Part shown: positions 41,111-50,960 of the stretch, piece by piece
Position numbering within the stretch: the first letter of the stretch is position 1
Layout: every line of letters starts with the position of its first letter
DNA from: Bacteroidales bacterium
GTDB taxonomy: Bacteria > Bacteroidota > Bacteroidia > Bacteroidales > UBA932
Reading direction: 5' to 3'
Assembly: GCA_017634595.1 (NCBI GenBank)
Contig: JAGBNC010000021.1
Location: forward strand, 62,001-126,000
Length of the DNA stretch: 64,000 bases
Position numbers and translations under genes: made by a program
Notes under the pieces: generated by a model
Databases searched by the model: none
What the model saw: only the letters and a program-made list of their open reading frames with translations
Told to the model about the DNA's origin: nothing

Positions 41111-42450
41111 AAAGAACTGCGTCAATACTGATTCTGCTACTGCTGGGCTGCAGCGTATTCGCCCAGGGCCTCTCGCTTGAAGAGGTCAAGTCGGACGTAC
41201 GCCGTGCCGCCGCATGGTACGCACCTTACCACTACACGTCAGAGGCCGTGACTCCACAAGCTCCCCGCGGATTCAAGCCATTCAATATCAGCACGTATGC
41301 CAGGCACGGCGCCAGGCTCTACAGCAAGGAGGCGCTCTACGACCAGATGCATAAGCTGGTAAACATAGCTTCGGATTCCGGACTGCTCACGCCCCTCGGA
41401 GAAGATCTTTTCAACAAGAGCGAGGCGGTATATCATACCGTCCGGGGGCGCGCGTACGACCTCACCGAGTACGGGCAGCAGCAGCACCGCACAGTTGCCG
41501 GACGCATAATGAAGAGCTGGAAAAAGGTTTTTCGCGGCCGACGTACAATAGTGGCCCGTTCCACCCAGACCAACCGGACTATACTATCCATGACCGCTGC
41601 GCTGGACCAGTACCGCCGCCTTGACCCGAAGCTCAACATCCGGTTCGACGCATCCGCTTCGGACATGGGCATACTCAACCCCACCAGCAAATACAACCCC
41701 AGGGCGGAAGAAAGGGACTGGAGCCGCGCTTTCGAGGCTGACACCGCACGTTGGAATCCCGCCTTCAAGGCGCTGTGGAAGAAGAACATGAGCGACCCTG
41801 AGCGCTTCTTCGGACGCTTCTTCAAAGACCCCGCCGTAGTGCTGAAAGTGTACAAAGACTACATCAACGCAGCGCGCATGTTCTATTTCTACCTCAGCTT
41901 CTCCGAGACGCTTGGCCCTGATGCATCGCTGATGTACATGCTCGAGAGCGAAGACGCATGGAGAATGTGGGAATGTGAGAACTTCCGCATGTATAGCTGC
42001 TGCGGAGCCACTCCCATCTACTACGGACGCAACTGGGCGCTGGAGGAGGCTCTTCTGAGAGATCTGGTCAAATACATGAAGGAGGATATTGCCGGCGGCG
42101 ACGTAGCGGCACGCCTTCGCTTCGGACACGACTACAAGATATCCGGCACGCTGGTGCTGCTGGAAGCCGAAGGCTGGGACCACTGCGAAAGCGACCCGGA
42201 GAAAGTATGGCGCATCTACGACTACGGGCACATGCCCATGGCCTCCACCCTGCTCTTCACTTTGTTCCGCAACTCAAGCGGAGAAGTGCTTGTGCGATGC
42301 ACGCTGGATGAAGTGCCTCAGCACTTCCCCATTGATTGTTACACCGACCCGCGTGGCCAGGCATGGCCCGACTACTACCGCTGGAAAGACTTCGAGGCGC
42401 ATTGCTCGGCGCGTCTTGCCCTTGCCGACAAAATCTTAGAGACAACATAA
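41107..42450 (+). CDS. Histidine-type phosphatase, MINPP-like
   Basis: 447 residues. RHG motif R66-H67-G68 in YARHGARLYS, and ARLRFGHDYKISG near the C-terminus, as in the protein at 27614-29002. The signal could be cut as type I (FAQ) or as a lipoprotein (LLGC, Cys 15). Predicted inositol-phosphate phosphatase in the periplasm. It overlaps the FAD oxidoreductase stop by 4 nt and the next gene follows after 2 nt. Confidence 0.83.
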   Translation: MKRTASILILLLLGCSVFAQGLSLEEVKSDVRRAAAWYAPYHYTSEAVTPQAPRGFKPFNISTYARHGARLYSKEALYDQMHKLVNIASDSGLLTPLGEDLFNKSEAVYHTVRGRAYDLTEYGQQQHRTVAGRIMKSWKKVFRGRRTIVARSTQTNRTILSMTAALDQYRRLDPKLNIRFDASASDMGILNPTSKYNPRAEERDWSRAFEADTARWNPAFKALWKKNMSDPERFFGRFFKDPAVVLKVYKDYINAARMFYFYLSFSETLGPDASLMYMLESEDAWRMWECENFRMYSCCGATPIYYGRNWALEEALLRDLVKYMKEDIAGGDVAARLRFGHDYKISGTLVLLEAEGWDHCESDPEKVWRIYDYGHMPMASTLLFTLFRNSSGEVLVRCTLDEVPQHFPIDCYTDPRGQAWPDYYRWKDFEAHCSARLALADKILETT

Positions 42451-42452
42451 TA

Positions 42453-43871
42453 ATGTTACGTAAGCTTAGAATAGTTCTGGCGGCGCTATGCTTCATCGGC
42501 ATAACGCTCCTGCTCGCAGGCATAGGCCATGACTGGTGGGGATGGATGGCCAAAATCCAGGCCCTGCCTACCACTCTGCGCGTCATAGGAGGCGCTACCA
42601 TAGGCAATGTGGCCGTACTGCTTGGCATTTTGCTGTTTACATTTATCTTCGGCCGCATCTATTGCTCGGTCATATGCCCCCTGGGAGTATTCCAGGACTT
42701 GGTCCTGTGGCTGCGCCGTACTCTCGGAAAATGGATCAAGCCTCTGCGTAAGCGCTTCACATTCAACAAAGAGCGCCGCTGGGTACGCTACCCCGTGACA
42801 GCGCTTGTGATAGTCGCCATCATTGTCAACCTCCAGATTGTGGTGGCATTTCTGGAGCCTTACAGCGCCTATGGGCGTATGGTAAGGAGCATAACAGGAG
42901 GCGGCCCGGCATCACTTCTGATCACAGCGGCTGTAACATTCGTGGTGATATGCGTCTGCGCTGCGCTGTGGGGACGCGCATGGTGCAACACAATCTGCCC
43001 GGTGGGCACAGTGCTCGGATGCGTGAGCCGATATTCACTGCTGGGGATCAAAGTTGACCGCGAGAAATGCGTCAAATGCGGTGTCTGCTCACGGCAGTGC
43101 AAGGCTTCGTGCATAGAAGAAGGTACGCTCAAGATCGACCGCTCACGCTGCGTGGACTGCTTCGACTGCATCGACAGTTGCAAGAAGAACGCTTTGAGTT
43201 TCGGAAAGATAGTCAAAGAGAATGACGCAGCGGCAGAACCGGCCCCTGCCGGGAGACGCGCATTCATCAACGCTTCCGCTCTGCTGCTTGCCGGTGCCGC
43301 AGGGACCTCCCTCGCGCGCGCGCAGGTTAAAAAAGTAGATGGAGGCCTGGCGGAAGTGCTGCCCAAACAAAGCATAGACAGGGATCCGAGGCTGGTTCCG
43401 CCCGGATCGGGAAGCCCCAAAGCATTCTACAGCAGCTGCACCGCCTGCCAGTTATGCATAAGCGCTTGCCCCAACGGCGTCCTGCGTCCTTCCACCGATC
43501 TCGAGCACTTGCTGCAGCCGCAGATGGGCTATGAGAACGGCTTCTGCCGCCCTGAATGCACGGCATGCTCGGACGTGTGTCCGGCAGGTGCTATACGTCC
43601 CATCACAAAAGAGGCCAAGACCATGGTACGCATCGGCACGGCCGTAGTAAACCCGGAGCTTTGCCTTGCCGCACAGGAGCAAGAGGGATGCGGCGCCTGC
43701 GCGCGGCACTGCCCTACCGGAGCCGTATCAATGGTTGAAGTGGACGGGGTGCGCCGTCCGGTTGTTGCTGAGGAACAATGCATTGGCTGCGGCAAATGCG
43801 AGTATTTGTGCCCGTCGCGCCCAGTCAGCGCCATTACTGTTAAAGGACTTCACACGCATATTCAGAAATAG
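42453..43871 (+). CDS. Membrane polyferredoxin (NapH-like domain fused to NapG/MauM-like ferredoxins)
   Basis: 472 residues from ATG 42453 (MLRKLRIVLAALCF). The first half has four or five membrane segments with NapH-type motifs CSVICPLGVFQD and CNTICPVGTVLG, then a double cluster CVKCGVCSRQCKASC and CVDCFDCIDSC. A second export-like stretch RRAFINASALLLAGAAG precedes a periplasmic part with CTACQLCISACP, CTACSDVCP, CGACARHCP and CIGCGKCEYLCP. It appears to be one polypeptide combining a quinol-side membrane module with a periplasmic ferredoxin chain. Partner enzyme probably the neighbouring aldo/keto reductase or FAD protein. Confidence 0.8.
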   Translation: MLRKLRIVLAALCFIGITLLLAGIGHDWWGWMAKIQALPTTLRVIGGATIGNVAVLLGILLFTFIFGRIYCSVICPLGVFQDLVLWLRRTLGKWIKPLRKRFTFNKERRWVRYPVTALVIVAIIVNLQIVVAFLEPYSAYGRMVRSITGGGPASLLITAAVTFVVICVCAALWGRAWCNTICPVGTVLGCVSRYSLLGIKVDREKCVKCGVCSRQCKASCIEEGTLKIDRSRCVDCFDCIDSCKKNALSFGKIVKENDAAAEPAPAGRRAFINASALLLAGAAGTSLARAQVKKVDGGLAEVLPKQSIDRDPRLVPPGSGSPKAFYSSCTACQLCISACPNGVLRPSTDLEHLLQPQMGYENGFCRPECTACSDVCPAGAIRPITKEAKTMVRIGTAVVNPELCLAAQEQEGCGACARHCPTGAVSMVEVDGVRRPVVAEEQCIGCGKCEYLCPSRPVSAITVKGLHTHIQK

Positions 43872-43873
43872 CT

Positions 43874-45205
43874 ATGGACAGAAGATCATTTATTAAAGTC
43901 AGCGGTGCAGCTGCCGCATTAGCCGGAGTAGCTGCCTGCACAGGGCCCAAGGGGAACAATACCGTCTCTACCGCAAACGAGCTGGGAATAGACGGTCCCA
44001 TGCTGCAGCATTTCCCCGGAGTCGGAGTCCTTGGCTACGGATGCATGCGTTGGCCTATGACCAAAGACGCCGAAGGCAAAGACGTCATAGACCAGGAAGC
44101 CGTGAACAGCCTCGTCGATGAGGCTATCGCACACGGTGTCAATTACTTCGACACATCTCCCGTGTATCTGCGGGGCGACTCCGAGAGAGCTACTGCGGTG
44201 GCCTTGAACCGCCACCCGAGGGAGAGTTGGCTTCTGGCTACCAAACTTTCCAACTTCGCTGATGCCAGCTACGAGAACTCGGTCAAGATGTACCGCCGTT
44301 CGCTTGAAATCTTCGACACCGACCATATCGATTACTACCTTCTGCACTCAATAGGCAGTGCAGAAGACTTCAGCAGACGATTCGAAAGCACAGGCATTAT
44401 GGACTTCCTGCTCAAGGAACGCGAAAAGGGCAGGATACGCAACCTGGGATTCTCCATCCACAGCCACAAAGAAGGCTTCGACTCCATGATGGAACTGCAC
44501 TCGAAGTACCATTGGGACTTCGTGCAGATCCAGATGAACTATCTCGACTGGACTCATGCCGGCGGCAGGAACTGCAATGCCGACCACATGTACAACGAAC
44601 TCGCCTCACGCGACATCCCCGTGGTGATAATGGAACCGCTGCGAGGCGGAGCCCTGGCCAGCTTGACAAACAGCCAGACGGCGCAGCTCAAGTCACGTGA
44701 ACCCGACCGCAGCGTAGCTTCGTGGGCCTTCCGCTTCGTGGGGAGCTTCCCCAAAGTGCTGACGGCCTTGAGCGGCATGACCTACCAGGACCACCTTGAA
44801 GACAATCTCAAAACTTTCTGCAATTTCAAGCCGCTCGTACAGGAAGAATTCGACCTGCTCGAGCAAATTGCCGACGAGCAGTCGCGCTTCCCGCTTGTGG
44901 GATGCACCGGCTGCCAGTACTGCATGCCATGCCCCTACGGAATTAATATCCCCGGCGTTTTCCGCTTCTACGACAAGAGCGTAGTGGAAGGAACTTTTGT
45001 CAAAGGACCGGAACAGCAAGGGTACGCAAAACTGCGCCGCCGTTACCTGGCCGAGTACAACAAAGAGGTGGAATCAGTACGGCAGGCGGACCACTGCATT
45101 TCATGTGGAAAATGTATGCATGCTTGCCCGCAACATATACGTATTCCTAGGGAATTGAGAAGAATCGACGATTATATTGAAAGCATAAAGCAAAATACGC
45201 TTTAA
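43874..45205 (+). CDS. 4Fe-4S aldo/keto reductase with Tat-like signal
   Basis: 443 residues. N-terminal MDRRSFIKVSGAAAALAGVAAC is a Tat-type signal (RRSFIK) that could also be lipid-modified at the Cys. The aldo/keto reductase barrel has YGCMRWPM, NYFDTSPVYLRGDSE, DYYLLHSI and VVIMEPLRGG. The C-terminus holds ferredoxin-like Cys: CTGCQYCMPCPYGINIP and CISCGKCMHACPQHI. Such Fe-S aldo/keto reductases are common in anaerobes and probably take electrons from a polyferredoxin like the one encoded 2 nt upstream. Last gene of the operon. Confidence 0.87.
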   Translation: MDRRSFIKVSGAAAALAGVAACTGPKGNNTVSTANELGIDGPMLQHFPGVGVLGYGCMRWPMTKDAEGKDVIDQEAVNSLVDEAIAHGVNYFDTSPVYLRGDSERATAVALNRHPRESWLLATKLSNFADASYENSVKMYRRSLEIFDTDHIDYYLLHSIGSAEDFSRRFESTGIMDFLLKEREKGRIRNLGFSIHSHKEGFDSMMELHSKYHWDFVQIQMNYLDWTHAGGRNCNADHMYNELASRDIPVVIMEPLRGGALASLTNSQTAQLKSREPDRSVASWAFRFVGSFPKVLTALSGMTYQDHLEDNLKTFCNFKPLVQEEFDLLEQIADEQSRFPLVGCTGCQYCMPCPYGINIPGVFRFYDKSVVEGTFVKGPEQQGYAKLRRRYLAEYNKEVESVRQADHCISCGKCMHACPQHIRIPRELRRIDDYIESIKQNTL

Positions 45206-45282
45206 TTTTTCAAGTAATCCGAAGCTATTTTTAACGGTTTATTACAAAAAAACTTAAAAATAGAAAAAATCAACGTGGCTAA

Positions 45283-45328
45283 AACCTTAAATCGCGGCAT
45301 CATACCAGCGATTTTAAGGTTGTTTTTT
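45283..45328 (+). terminator. Rho-independent terminator of the oxidoreductase operon
   Basis: Stem 45283-45295/45308-45321 (AACCTTAAATCGC with GCGATTTTAAGGTT, one bulge) followed by TTGTTTTTTTG. It ends the 39740-45205 operon. Confidence 0.8.
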
Positions 45329-45370
45329 TGTTATTTAGAAAAATAATGTCGATATTGCGCTCTAATTTGG

Positions 45371-45413
45371 TAACTAAGCCCTAAGTTGTAACTAAGATTA
45401 GTTAGTATATTTT
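45371..45413 (+). promoter_or_regulatory. Candidate SusC promoter region with repeats
   Basis: TATATTTT at 45406-45413 is one base off the -7 consensus, with GTTG at 45385-45388 upstream (17 nt). Overlapping it are a direct repeat GTAACTAAG (45370 and 45388) and an inverted repeat TAACTA-AGAT-TAGTTA (45389-45404), a possible regulator site. AT-rich leader to 45437. Confidence 0.4.
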
Positions 45414-45437
45414 ATTGTTTAATTTAAAGTAATGCTT

Positions 45438-48413
45438 ATGAAAAAAGCTAAACTGTTCTTCAGTGCTTTGTTCCTGATGCTAGGCGTGGCGCTCTCCGCT
45501 CAGAACGTCAACGTCAAAGGCGTCGTGCGTGACGCTGCCGGCAACCCCATTCCTGGAGCCGGTGTCCTCGTACAAGGAACATCAACTGGTGTCGCAGCAG
45601 GCTTGGATGGTGAGTATTCCATTACCGCCCCTGCAAACGGCACACTCGTTTTCAAAGCCGTCGGCTACAAGGACAGCGTTATTCCCGTTCAGGGGCAGAG
45701 CCAGATCAATGTCGTTCTGGCAGAAGACGCTGAAGCCCTCGAGGGCACAATCATCGTAGGCTACGGCTCCGCCCGCAAGATCGGAAACGTTGTCGGTTCC
45801 GTGGAGACTGTCTCCTCGAGCGACATTTCCGAGAAGCCTACCGCCAACATCGCTGACGCCCTTCAGGGCAAGGTGGCAGGTCTGCAGGTATTCAACACCT
45901 CCGGTGAGCCTCAGAGCTCCGTGAGCCTGCGTCTGCGTGGCGAGTCTTCAATCAACCTGAGCAGCGCCCCTCTGTACATCCTCGACGGTATCCCCGTGAG
46001 CTCCGGCGTGTTCAGTTCCATCAACCCTAACGACATCGAGAACATCTCTGTGCTCAAGGATGCTTCCTCCACGGCTATCTACGGTTCCCGTGCCGCCAAC
46101 GGCGTTATCTTCGTGACCACCAAGAAGGGCAAGCTCGGCGAGAAGCCCACTGTTTCCGCCCGCGCCCAGTATGGTATCTCCATGCTTACCATGTACAATC
46201 TGGACATGATGAACGCCTCCGAGCTCCTTGCATATGAGGAAAAAGTCAACCCCGCCAACCTTACAGACCCCGCTTTCCAGGCTAAGAAAGCTTTCGTTCT
46301 GGGCAACGGCATCGACTTCAACTGGACCAACTATCTCTTCGACAGGAGCGCTCCCCTCTATCAGGCCGACCTCTCCCTGCGCGGAGCTACAGAAAGGACC
46401 AACTACTACCTGTCCTTCGGTTTCTACTCCGAGGAAGGTACCTCCAAGATCAACTCCAGCACCAACCGCTTCAATGTCCGCAGCAACGTGAACACACGTA
46501 TCACGGACTGGCTTGAAGTAGGTAGCAACCTCGGTCTTGCATTCTCCAAGTATCACACCATCACCACCGGTTGGTACAGCCAGTCTCCTATGCTCTGCGC
46601 CGTTACCGAACTTCCTTACGAGGTTCCTTTCCAGATCGTGGTCAACCCCGACGGCACCGTGAGCTATGGCGATGTGCATCTGCGTTATCCTTGGGACAAC
46701 CAGATCGACCTTCACGAGTATTATAAGAACAACACCAACGACCGCCAGGAGGTCAACGTCACCGGCCAGGCATATCTGCAGCTTGCTCCTGTAAAGGGAC
46801 TCAAGATCCGCTCCGCCGAAGCCGTTGATGCTTTCGACTACACCAACGAGTCCATCAACAAACCTTCTTATACTCCTTACGCCTACCGTGGGCGTAACGC
46901 ACAGGCATTCCAGCGTTACTATCAGTTATCCACCACCAACACCATCGAGTACACCACCAACTTCGGCCGCCACAATGTGACCGCCCTGCTTGGTCAGGAA
47001 GCGATCCTGAGGCACTACAAGTACTTCAACGCTACCGGTACCGGTCTGACCGACGACCGTCTTACGGCATTCGGCACCACCACCGCTATCAGCTCTTGGG
47101 ATGGTTACAACGAGGAGAGTACTTTCAACTCATACTTCCTCAACCTCAACTACAACTTCGACGAGCGCTACTTCCTCGACGCTTCCGTACGTCGTGACGG
47201 TTCTTCGCTGTTCGGAGCCAACCACAAATACGCCACCTTCTATGCTATCGGCGCCATGTGGAAAGTAAAGCATGAGGCTTTCATGCAGAATGTGGGCTGG
47301 GTCAACGACCTCAACGTCAACCTCACCTACGGTACCACAGGTAACTCCGGAATGAGCAGCTGGTACGCCAGCCTCGGTCTGGTAGGTGCCGGTTCCAAGT
47401 ACAACAACATCAGCGGCTGGGGCCTCAGCCAGGTGCCTAACGCCGACCTTACTTGGGAAACCGTGGCAACCACCAACTTTGCTATTTCCGGCCGCTTGTT
47501 CGACCGCGTCGGATTCGACTTCCAGCTTTACAACAAGTATTCATCCAACCTGCTCATGGAGCTCCCGTTCTCCGCAACCACAGGTCACAGCTCCGGCTGG
47601 GGCAACGTTGCAGAGCTCTCCAACAGGGGTATCGATCTGAGCCTCGACGTTGACATCATCCGCACCAAGAACTTCCTCTGGAACGTGAGCGCCAATGTCA
47701 ACTACAACCGCAACCGCATCGAGAAGCTCTATCAGGGTCTCGACGAGCTTACCTTCATCGACAAAGGTCTGAAGTATCAGGTTGGCCATGACCTCATGGA
47801 GGTATTCGTTGCCAAGAAGGCAGGCATTGATCCTGAGGACGGTGCACCTATGTGGTACATCCCCGGCAAGGACGGCGAGACCACCAAAGAGTGGAGCGAC
47901 GACCTCTATCAGTTCTGGGATGGCAAATCCGCAAACTCACCTTGGTCCGGCGGTTTCTCCACCAACTTCTCATGGGGCAACTGGGGCTTGAACGCCGACT
48001 TCTCATGGATTGGTGACCGCTACATCTGGCTCAACGAGCGTTACTACACCCGCAACACTTACAACCTCCTCGGCCAGCGCAACTTCGAGAGGTGCATGAT
48101 GAACATCTGGACAAAGCCCGGCGACGTGACCGACATTCCTAAGTACGGCACCCCGTTCCGCTTTGATACTTCTGTTTATTCCAACGCAGCTTTCCTGCGT
48201 CTGAAGAACATCACCCTTTCCTACAGTCTTCCCAAGAAGGTCCTCGAGAAGAACAAGGTGGTCTCCGGATTCCGCGTCTATGTTACCGGACGTAACCTCC
48301 TCACCGCCACCAAATTCGAAGGCTATGACCCTGAGGTTGGCTACAGCAACGGTACTGCAGGTCTCTATCCTAACTCCCGTCAGATCGTGGGTGGTATCGA
48401 GATTCAGTTCTAA
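45438..48413 (+). CDS. SusC/RagA-type TonB-linked outer-membrane transporter
   Basis: 991 residues from ATG 45438 (two codons after another ATG). Signal peptide ending LSAQ, a carboxypeptidase-D-like N-terminal domain (VKGVVRDAAGNPIPGAGVLVQG), TonB box region GTIIVGYG, plug domain with NIADALQGKVAGLQV, LYILDGIPV and DASSTAIYGSRAANGVIFVTTKKGK, then a 22-strand barrel ending VGGIEIQF. Imports oligosaccharides or peptides with its SusD partner. No CAZyme is present in the operon, so the substrate could be peptide; the cluster of peptidases elsewhere in the window is compatible with that. Strongly biased, C-ending codon use suggests high expression. Confidence 0.95.
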   Translation: MKKAKLFFSALFLMLGVALSAQNVNVKGVVRDAAGNPIPGAGVLVQGTSTGVAAGLDGEYSITAPANGTLVFKAVGYKDSVIPVQGQSQINVVLAEDAEALEGTIIVGYGSARKIGNVVGSVETVSSSDISEKPTANIADALQGKVAGLQVFNTSGEPQSSVSLRLRGESSINLSSAPLYILDGIPVSSGVFSSINPNDIENISVLKDASSTAIYGSRAANGVIFVTTKKGKLGEKPTVSARAQYGISMLTMYNLDMMNASELLAYEEKVNPANLTDPAFQAKKAFVLGNGIDFNWTNYLFDRSAPLYQADLSLRGATERTNYYLSFGFYSEEGTSKINSSTNRFNVRSNVNTRITDWLEVGSNLGLAFSKYHTITTGWYSQSPMLCAVTELPYEVPFQIVVNPDGTVSYGDVHLRYPWDNQIDLHEYYKNNTNDRQEVNVTGQAYLQLAPVKGLKIRSAEAVDAFDYTNESINKPSYTPYAYRGRNAQAFQRYYQLSTTNTIEYTTNFGRHNVTALLGQEAILRHYKYFNATGTGLTDDRLTAFGTTTAISSWDGYNEESTFNSYFLNLNYNFDERYFLDASVRRDGSSLFGANHKYATFYAIGAMWKVKHEAFMQNVGWVNDLNVNLTYGTTGNSGMSSWYASLGLVGAGSKYNNISGWGLSQVPNADLTWETVATTNFAISGRLFDRVGFDFQLYNKYSSNLLMELPFSATTGHSSGWGNVAELSNRGIDLSLDVDIIRTKNFLWNVSANVNYNRNRIEKLYQGLDELTFIDKGLKYQVGHDLMEVFVAKKAGIDPEDGAPMWYIPGKDGETTKEWSDDLYQFWDGKSANSPWSGGFSTNFSWGNWGLNADFSWIGDRYIWLNERYYTRNTYNLLGQRNFERCMMNIWTKPGDVTDIPKYGTPFRFDTSVYSNAAFLRLKNITLSYSLPKKVLEKNKVVSGFRVYVTGRNLLTATKFEGYDPEVGYSNGTAGLYPNSRQIVGGIEIQF

Positions 48414-48433
48414 TATCTAAAGAGATTATGGTT

Positions 48434-49933
48434 ATGAAAAAGATATTTTATGTTACTCTCGCCCTGATTGCAAGCCTCGTGGCTTTCAATTCCTGCGACC
48501 TCAACAAATATCCTGAGAAAGCCTTGAATACTGAGGAGGCAATGGAAAGTGCTGCCGACTGCAACAACTTCCTTGTTGGTATCTACGCTTCTTCCAAGAG
48601 CCTGTTCAGCGGCTTCTACATGTACTCCACCGACTTTATGACCGACAGCTACCATGCAGTAAAGAACTATGGTAACTGGGATGGAGACTACTACACCTAC
48701 AACATCGTTGCTTCCGACAGCAACATCGAGAGCGTGTGGTTCAACTACTTCGCCGTTATCGGCAACTGTAACTTCCTCATTGAAGGTACCGAGAAGCTTC
48801 TCTCCGCCGGCACCCTCAACGCAGCTGACACCAAGACCGTTCAGGAATACTACGGCGTAGCATGCTTCTTCCGCGCATTCCTGTACTACAGGCTTACCCA
48901 GTATTTCTGCAAGGACTACGATCCTGAGACCGCAGCAAACGTATTCGGCGTACCCGTGGTGCTCAAATATGAGCCTACCGGTGACTCCAGCAAGTATCCT
49001 CACCGCGGCACCCTCCAGGCCACCTACGACCAGATCGACAAGGATATCGCCGAGGCTGAGAAGTACGTCCTTACTGCAGGAAGCCCTGACTATGGTTACA
49101 TCTCCGCTGACGCCGTCAAGGCCCTCAAGGCCCGCGTAGCACTCACAGAGCACAAGTGGGCTGACGCTTACGCAGCTGCCAGCGCACTGGTTGACGCAGG
49201 CAAATATCCTCTGGTAACCGATGCTGCCAAGTATGCAGACGGTTGGATCAACGACAATCTGGGCGAGGCCATTTGGCAGCCCATTATCATCGATGCTTCC
49301 GATGGCGGTTCAGCTTGCAGCTACTTCGTGCACAACACCAGCGGCAAGGAAGGTGAGGACGATCCTCAGTACTTCCCCGAGAAGTGGGTCCTCGACCTGT
49401 ATGGCGCAAGCGACATCCGCTACGATGCATACTTCACCGAAAGTGACATCAACATGCGCGGCAACGTCGGCAAGATCACCATGCTGACCAAATTCCCTGG
49501 CAACCCTAAGCTCAATTCCAGCGCAGCATCACGCTACGTCAACATGCCTAAGGTATTCAGGATCTCCGAGATGTACCTCATCGCAGCAGAGGCCGCCAGC
49601 GAGAACAACGACGCTACCAACGCAGCCAAGTATCTGAATGCACTTCAGAAGGCCCGTGGAGCTGCCATAAGCGCAGCCACCAAGGACGAGATTCGCGCTG
49701 AGCGTAACCGTGAGCTGTTCGGCGAAGGCTTCCGCCTCTCCGACATCAAGCGTTACCACATCGGATTCAGCCGCGACGAAGGCCAGAACCCTGCTCTTAT
49801 CCAGGAACTCGGTCATAAGATCTCCCAGCCTGCCGACAGTCCTAAGTTCGTATGGCCTATCCCTACCAACGAGATCAGCGCCAACCCTCAGATGGCTGAT
49901 GAGCAGAATGAAGGTTATTCCCTCGAAGACTAA
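48434..49933 (+). CDS. SusD/RagB-type nutrient-binding lipoprotein
   Basis: 499 residues from ATG 48434; lipobox region AFNSCDLNK (Cys 21). SusD features: EEAMESAADCNNFLVGIY, tetratricopeptide-like helices (RAFLYYRLTQYFCKDY, DAVKALKARVALTEHKWADAYAAASAL), and the C-terminal RNRELFGEGFRLSDIKRY and WPIPTNEISANPQM. Forms the lid of the SusC barrel on the cell surface. It lies 20 nt after SusC. Confidence 0.95.
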   Translation: MKKIFYVTLALIASLVAFNSCDLNKYPEKALNTEEAMESAADCNNFLVGIYASSKSLFSGFYMYSTDFMTDSYHAVKNYGNWDGDYYTYNIVASDSNIESVWFNYFAVIGNCNFLIEGTEKLLSAGTLNAADTKTVQEYYGVACFFRAFLYYRLTQYFCKDYDPETAANVFGVPVVLKYEPTGDSSKYPHRGTLQATYDQIDKDIAEAEKYVLTAGSPDYGYISADAVKALKARVALTEHKWADAYAAASALVDAGKYPLVTDAAKYADGWINDNLGEAIWQPIIIDASDGGSACSYFVHNTSGKEGEDDPQYFPEKWVLDLYGASDIRYDAYFTESDINMRGNVGKITMLTKFPGNPKLNSSAASRYVNMPKVFRISEMYLIAAEAASENNDATNAAKYLNALQKARGAAISAATKDEIRAERNRELFGEGFRLSDIKRYHIGFSRDEGQNPALIQELGHKISQPADSPKFVWPIPTNEISANPQMADEQNEGYSLED

Positions 49934-49957
49934 TCATAACTTTTAATTATCAGAAAT

Positions 49958-50899
49958 ATGAAAATCAGATATATAATCGCTTCTGTAGTCCTGGGCAGCC
50001 TTCTGTTCACCTCCTGCGGTGACGGTATCAGCCTTCCCAATACGGACAACAAGGGCAAGGCTAAGCCTACAGTGGGCGTGGAGATCACCGATCAGACTGA
50101 GACCGGGTTCAACATCAAGCTCAGCCCTTCAGCAGACGTGCAGAATTACGCTTACGCAGTCTATGCTACTGACAGCGAAGAAGTTCCTGCAGCCCCAAGC
50201 GCTTACGAACTCGTGACCAGGGGCGTTGCCGGCACTTATGCTGCAAACTCCATCATCAAAGGTGATGAGACCAGCAAAGATGTGAAGATCAACTGCATCC
50301 TTAAGGATTACTATCACGTATGCGTTGCTGCTATCAGCAAATCGGGACTTCTCGGTGAGGTAGAGACCAAAACTGTCCACATCCCCGGTGCACACCCCGA
50401 CGTGACCTTTGTCAACGCCGTGTACACATTCGATGCTCCTATGTCAGACGAATTCGGCAGTGATGCATTCGCCCCCGGCCTTGGTGGTCCGTTCGACATC
50501 ACCATCGCAGAGGCAGATCCCGCTGTGTATGTAATGGATGCTACATGGTTTGGTCTGTTCAAGTTCACTCTCGAGGGAACTTACGACTACACCGACAACA
50601 CCCTTACATTCGACGGCACCTTCTACAAGGATACCCAAGGATCTGCATTCGGATACATCTGTGGTTACGCCAATGCTGCTCAGACCCTCGGATGGGCCCT
50701 GTTCGGCGGCGGACAGAGCGGCAAGGAACCTCTTGTCCTTCAGTGCGAGCTCAAGGATAAGAAAGCCTATGTCACCAGTATCAAGAGCGGTGCTATTGAG
50801 ATTGATATTGCCGACCGCAGCAGCGGAAGCTGGGCAATGGCCGGTATAATCAGCCTCATAGACAGAACCACCAAGGTGACCCTCAAGCAAGAATTATAG
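49958..50899 (+). CDS. Lipoprotein, third gene of the SusCD operon (surface binding protein candidate)
   Basis: 313 residues; lipobox LLFTSCGDG. A fibronectin-III-like N-terminal domain (TVGVEITDQTETGFNIKLSPSADVQNYAYAVYATD) is followed by a beta-rich C-terminal domain (TLEGTYDYTDNTLTFDGTFYKD). Position and layout match SusE/SusF-like surface glycan-binding proteins, though no family is recognisable. Followed by a strong terminator. Confidence 0.75.
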   Translation: MKIRYIIASVVLGSLLFTSCGDGISLPNTDNKGKAKPTVGVEITDQTETGFNIKLSPSADVQNYAYAVYATDSEEVPAAPSAYELVTRGVAGTYAANSIIKGDETSKDVKINCILKDYYHVCVAAISKSGLLGEVETKTVHIPGAHPDVTFVNAVYTFDAPMSDEFGSDAFAPGLGGPFDITIAEADPAVYVMDATWFGLFKFTLEGTYDYTDNTLTFDGTFYKDTQGSAFGYICGYANAAQTLGWALFGGGQSGKEPLVLQCELKDKKAYVTSIKSGAIEIDIADRSSGSWAMAGIISLIDRTTKVTLKQEL

Positions 50900-50917
50900 A
50901 TTCTAATACTCATTAAA

Positions 50918-50948
50918 GGGTGCCGGTCATCCCCCGGCACCCATTTTA
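50918..50948 (+). terminator. Terminator of the SusCD operon
   Basis: Perfect 9-bp stem GGGTGCCGG (50918-50926)/CCGGCACCC (50934-50942), 7-nt loop, followed by ATTTTAAAAT. Confidence 0.8.
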
Positions 50949-50960
50949 AAATAAAAATAT

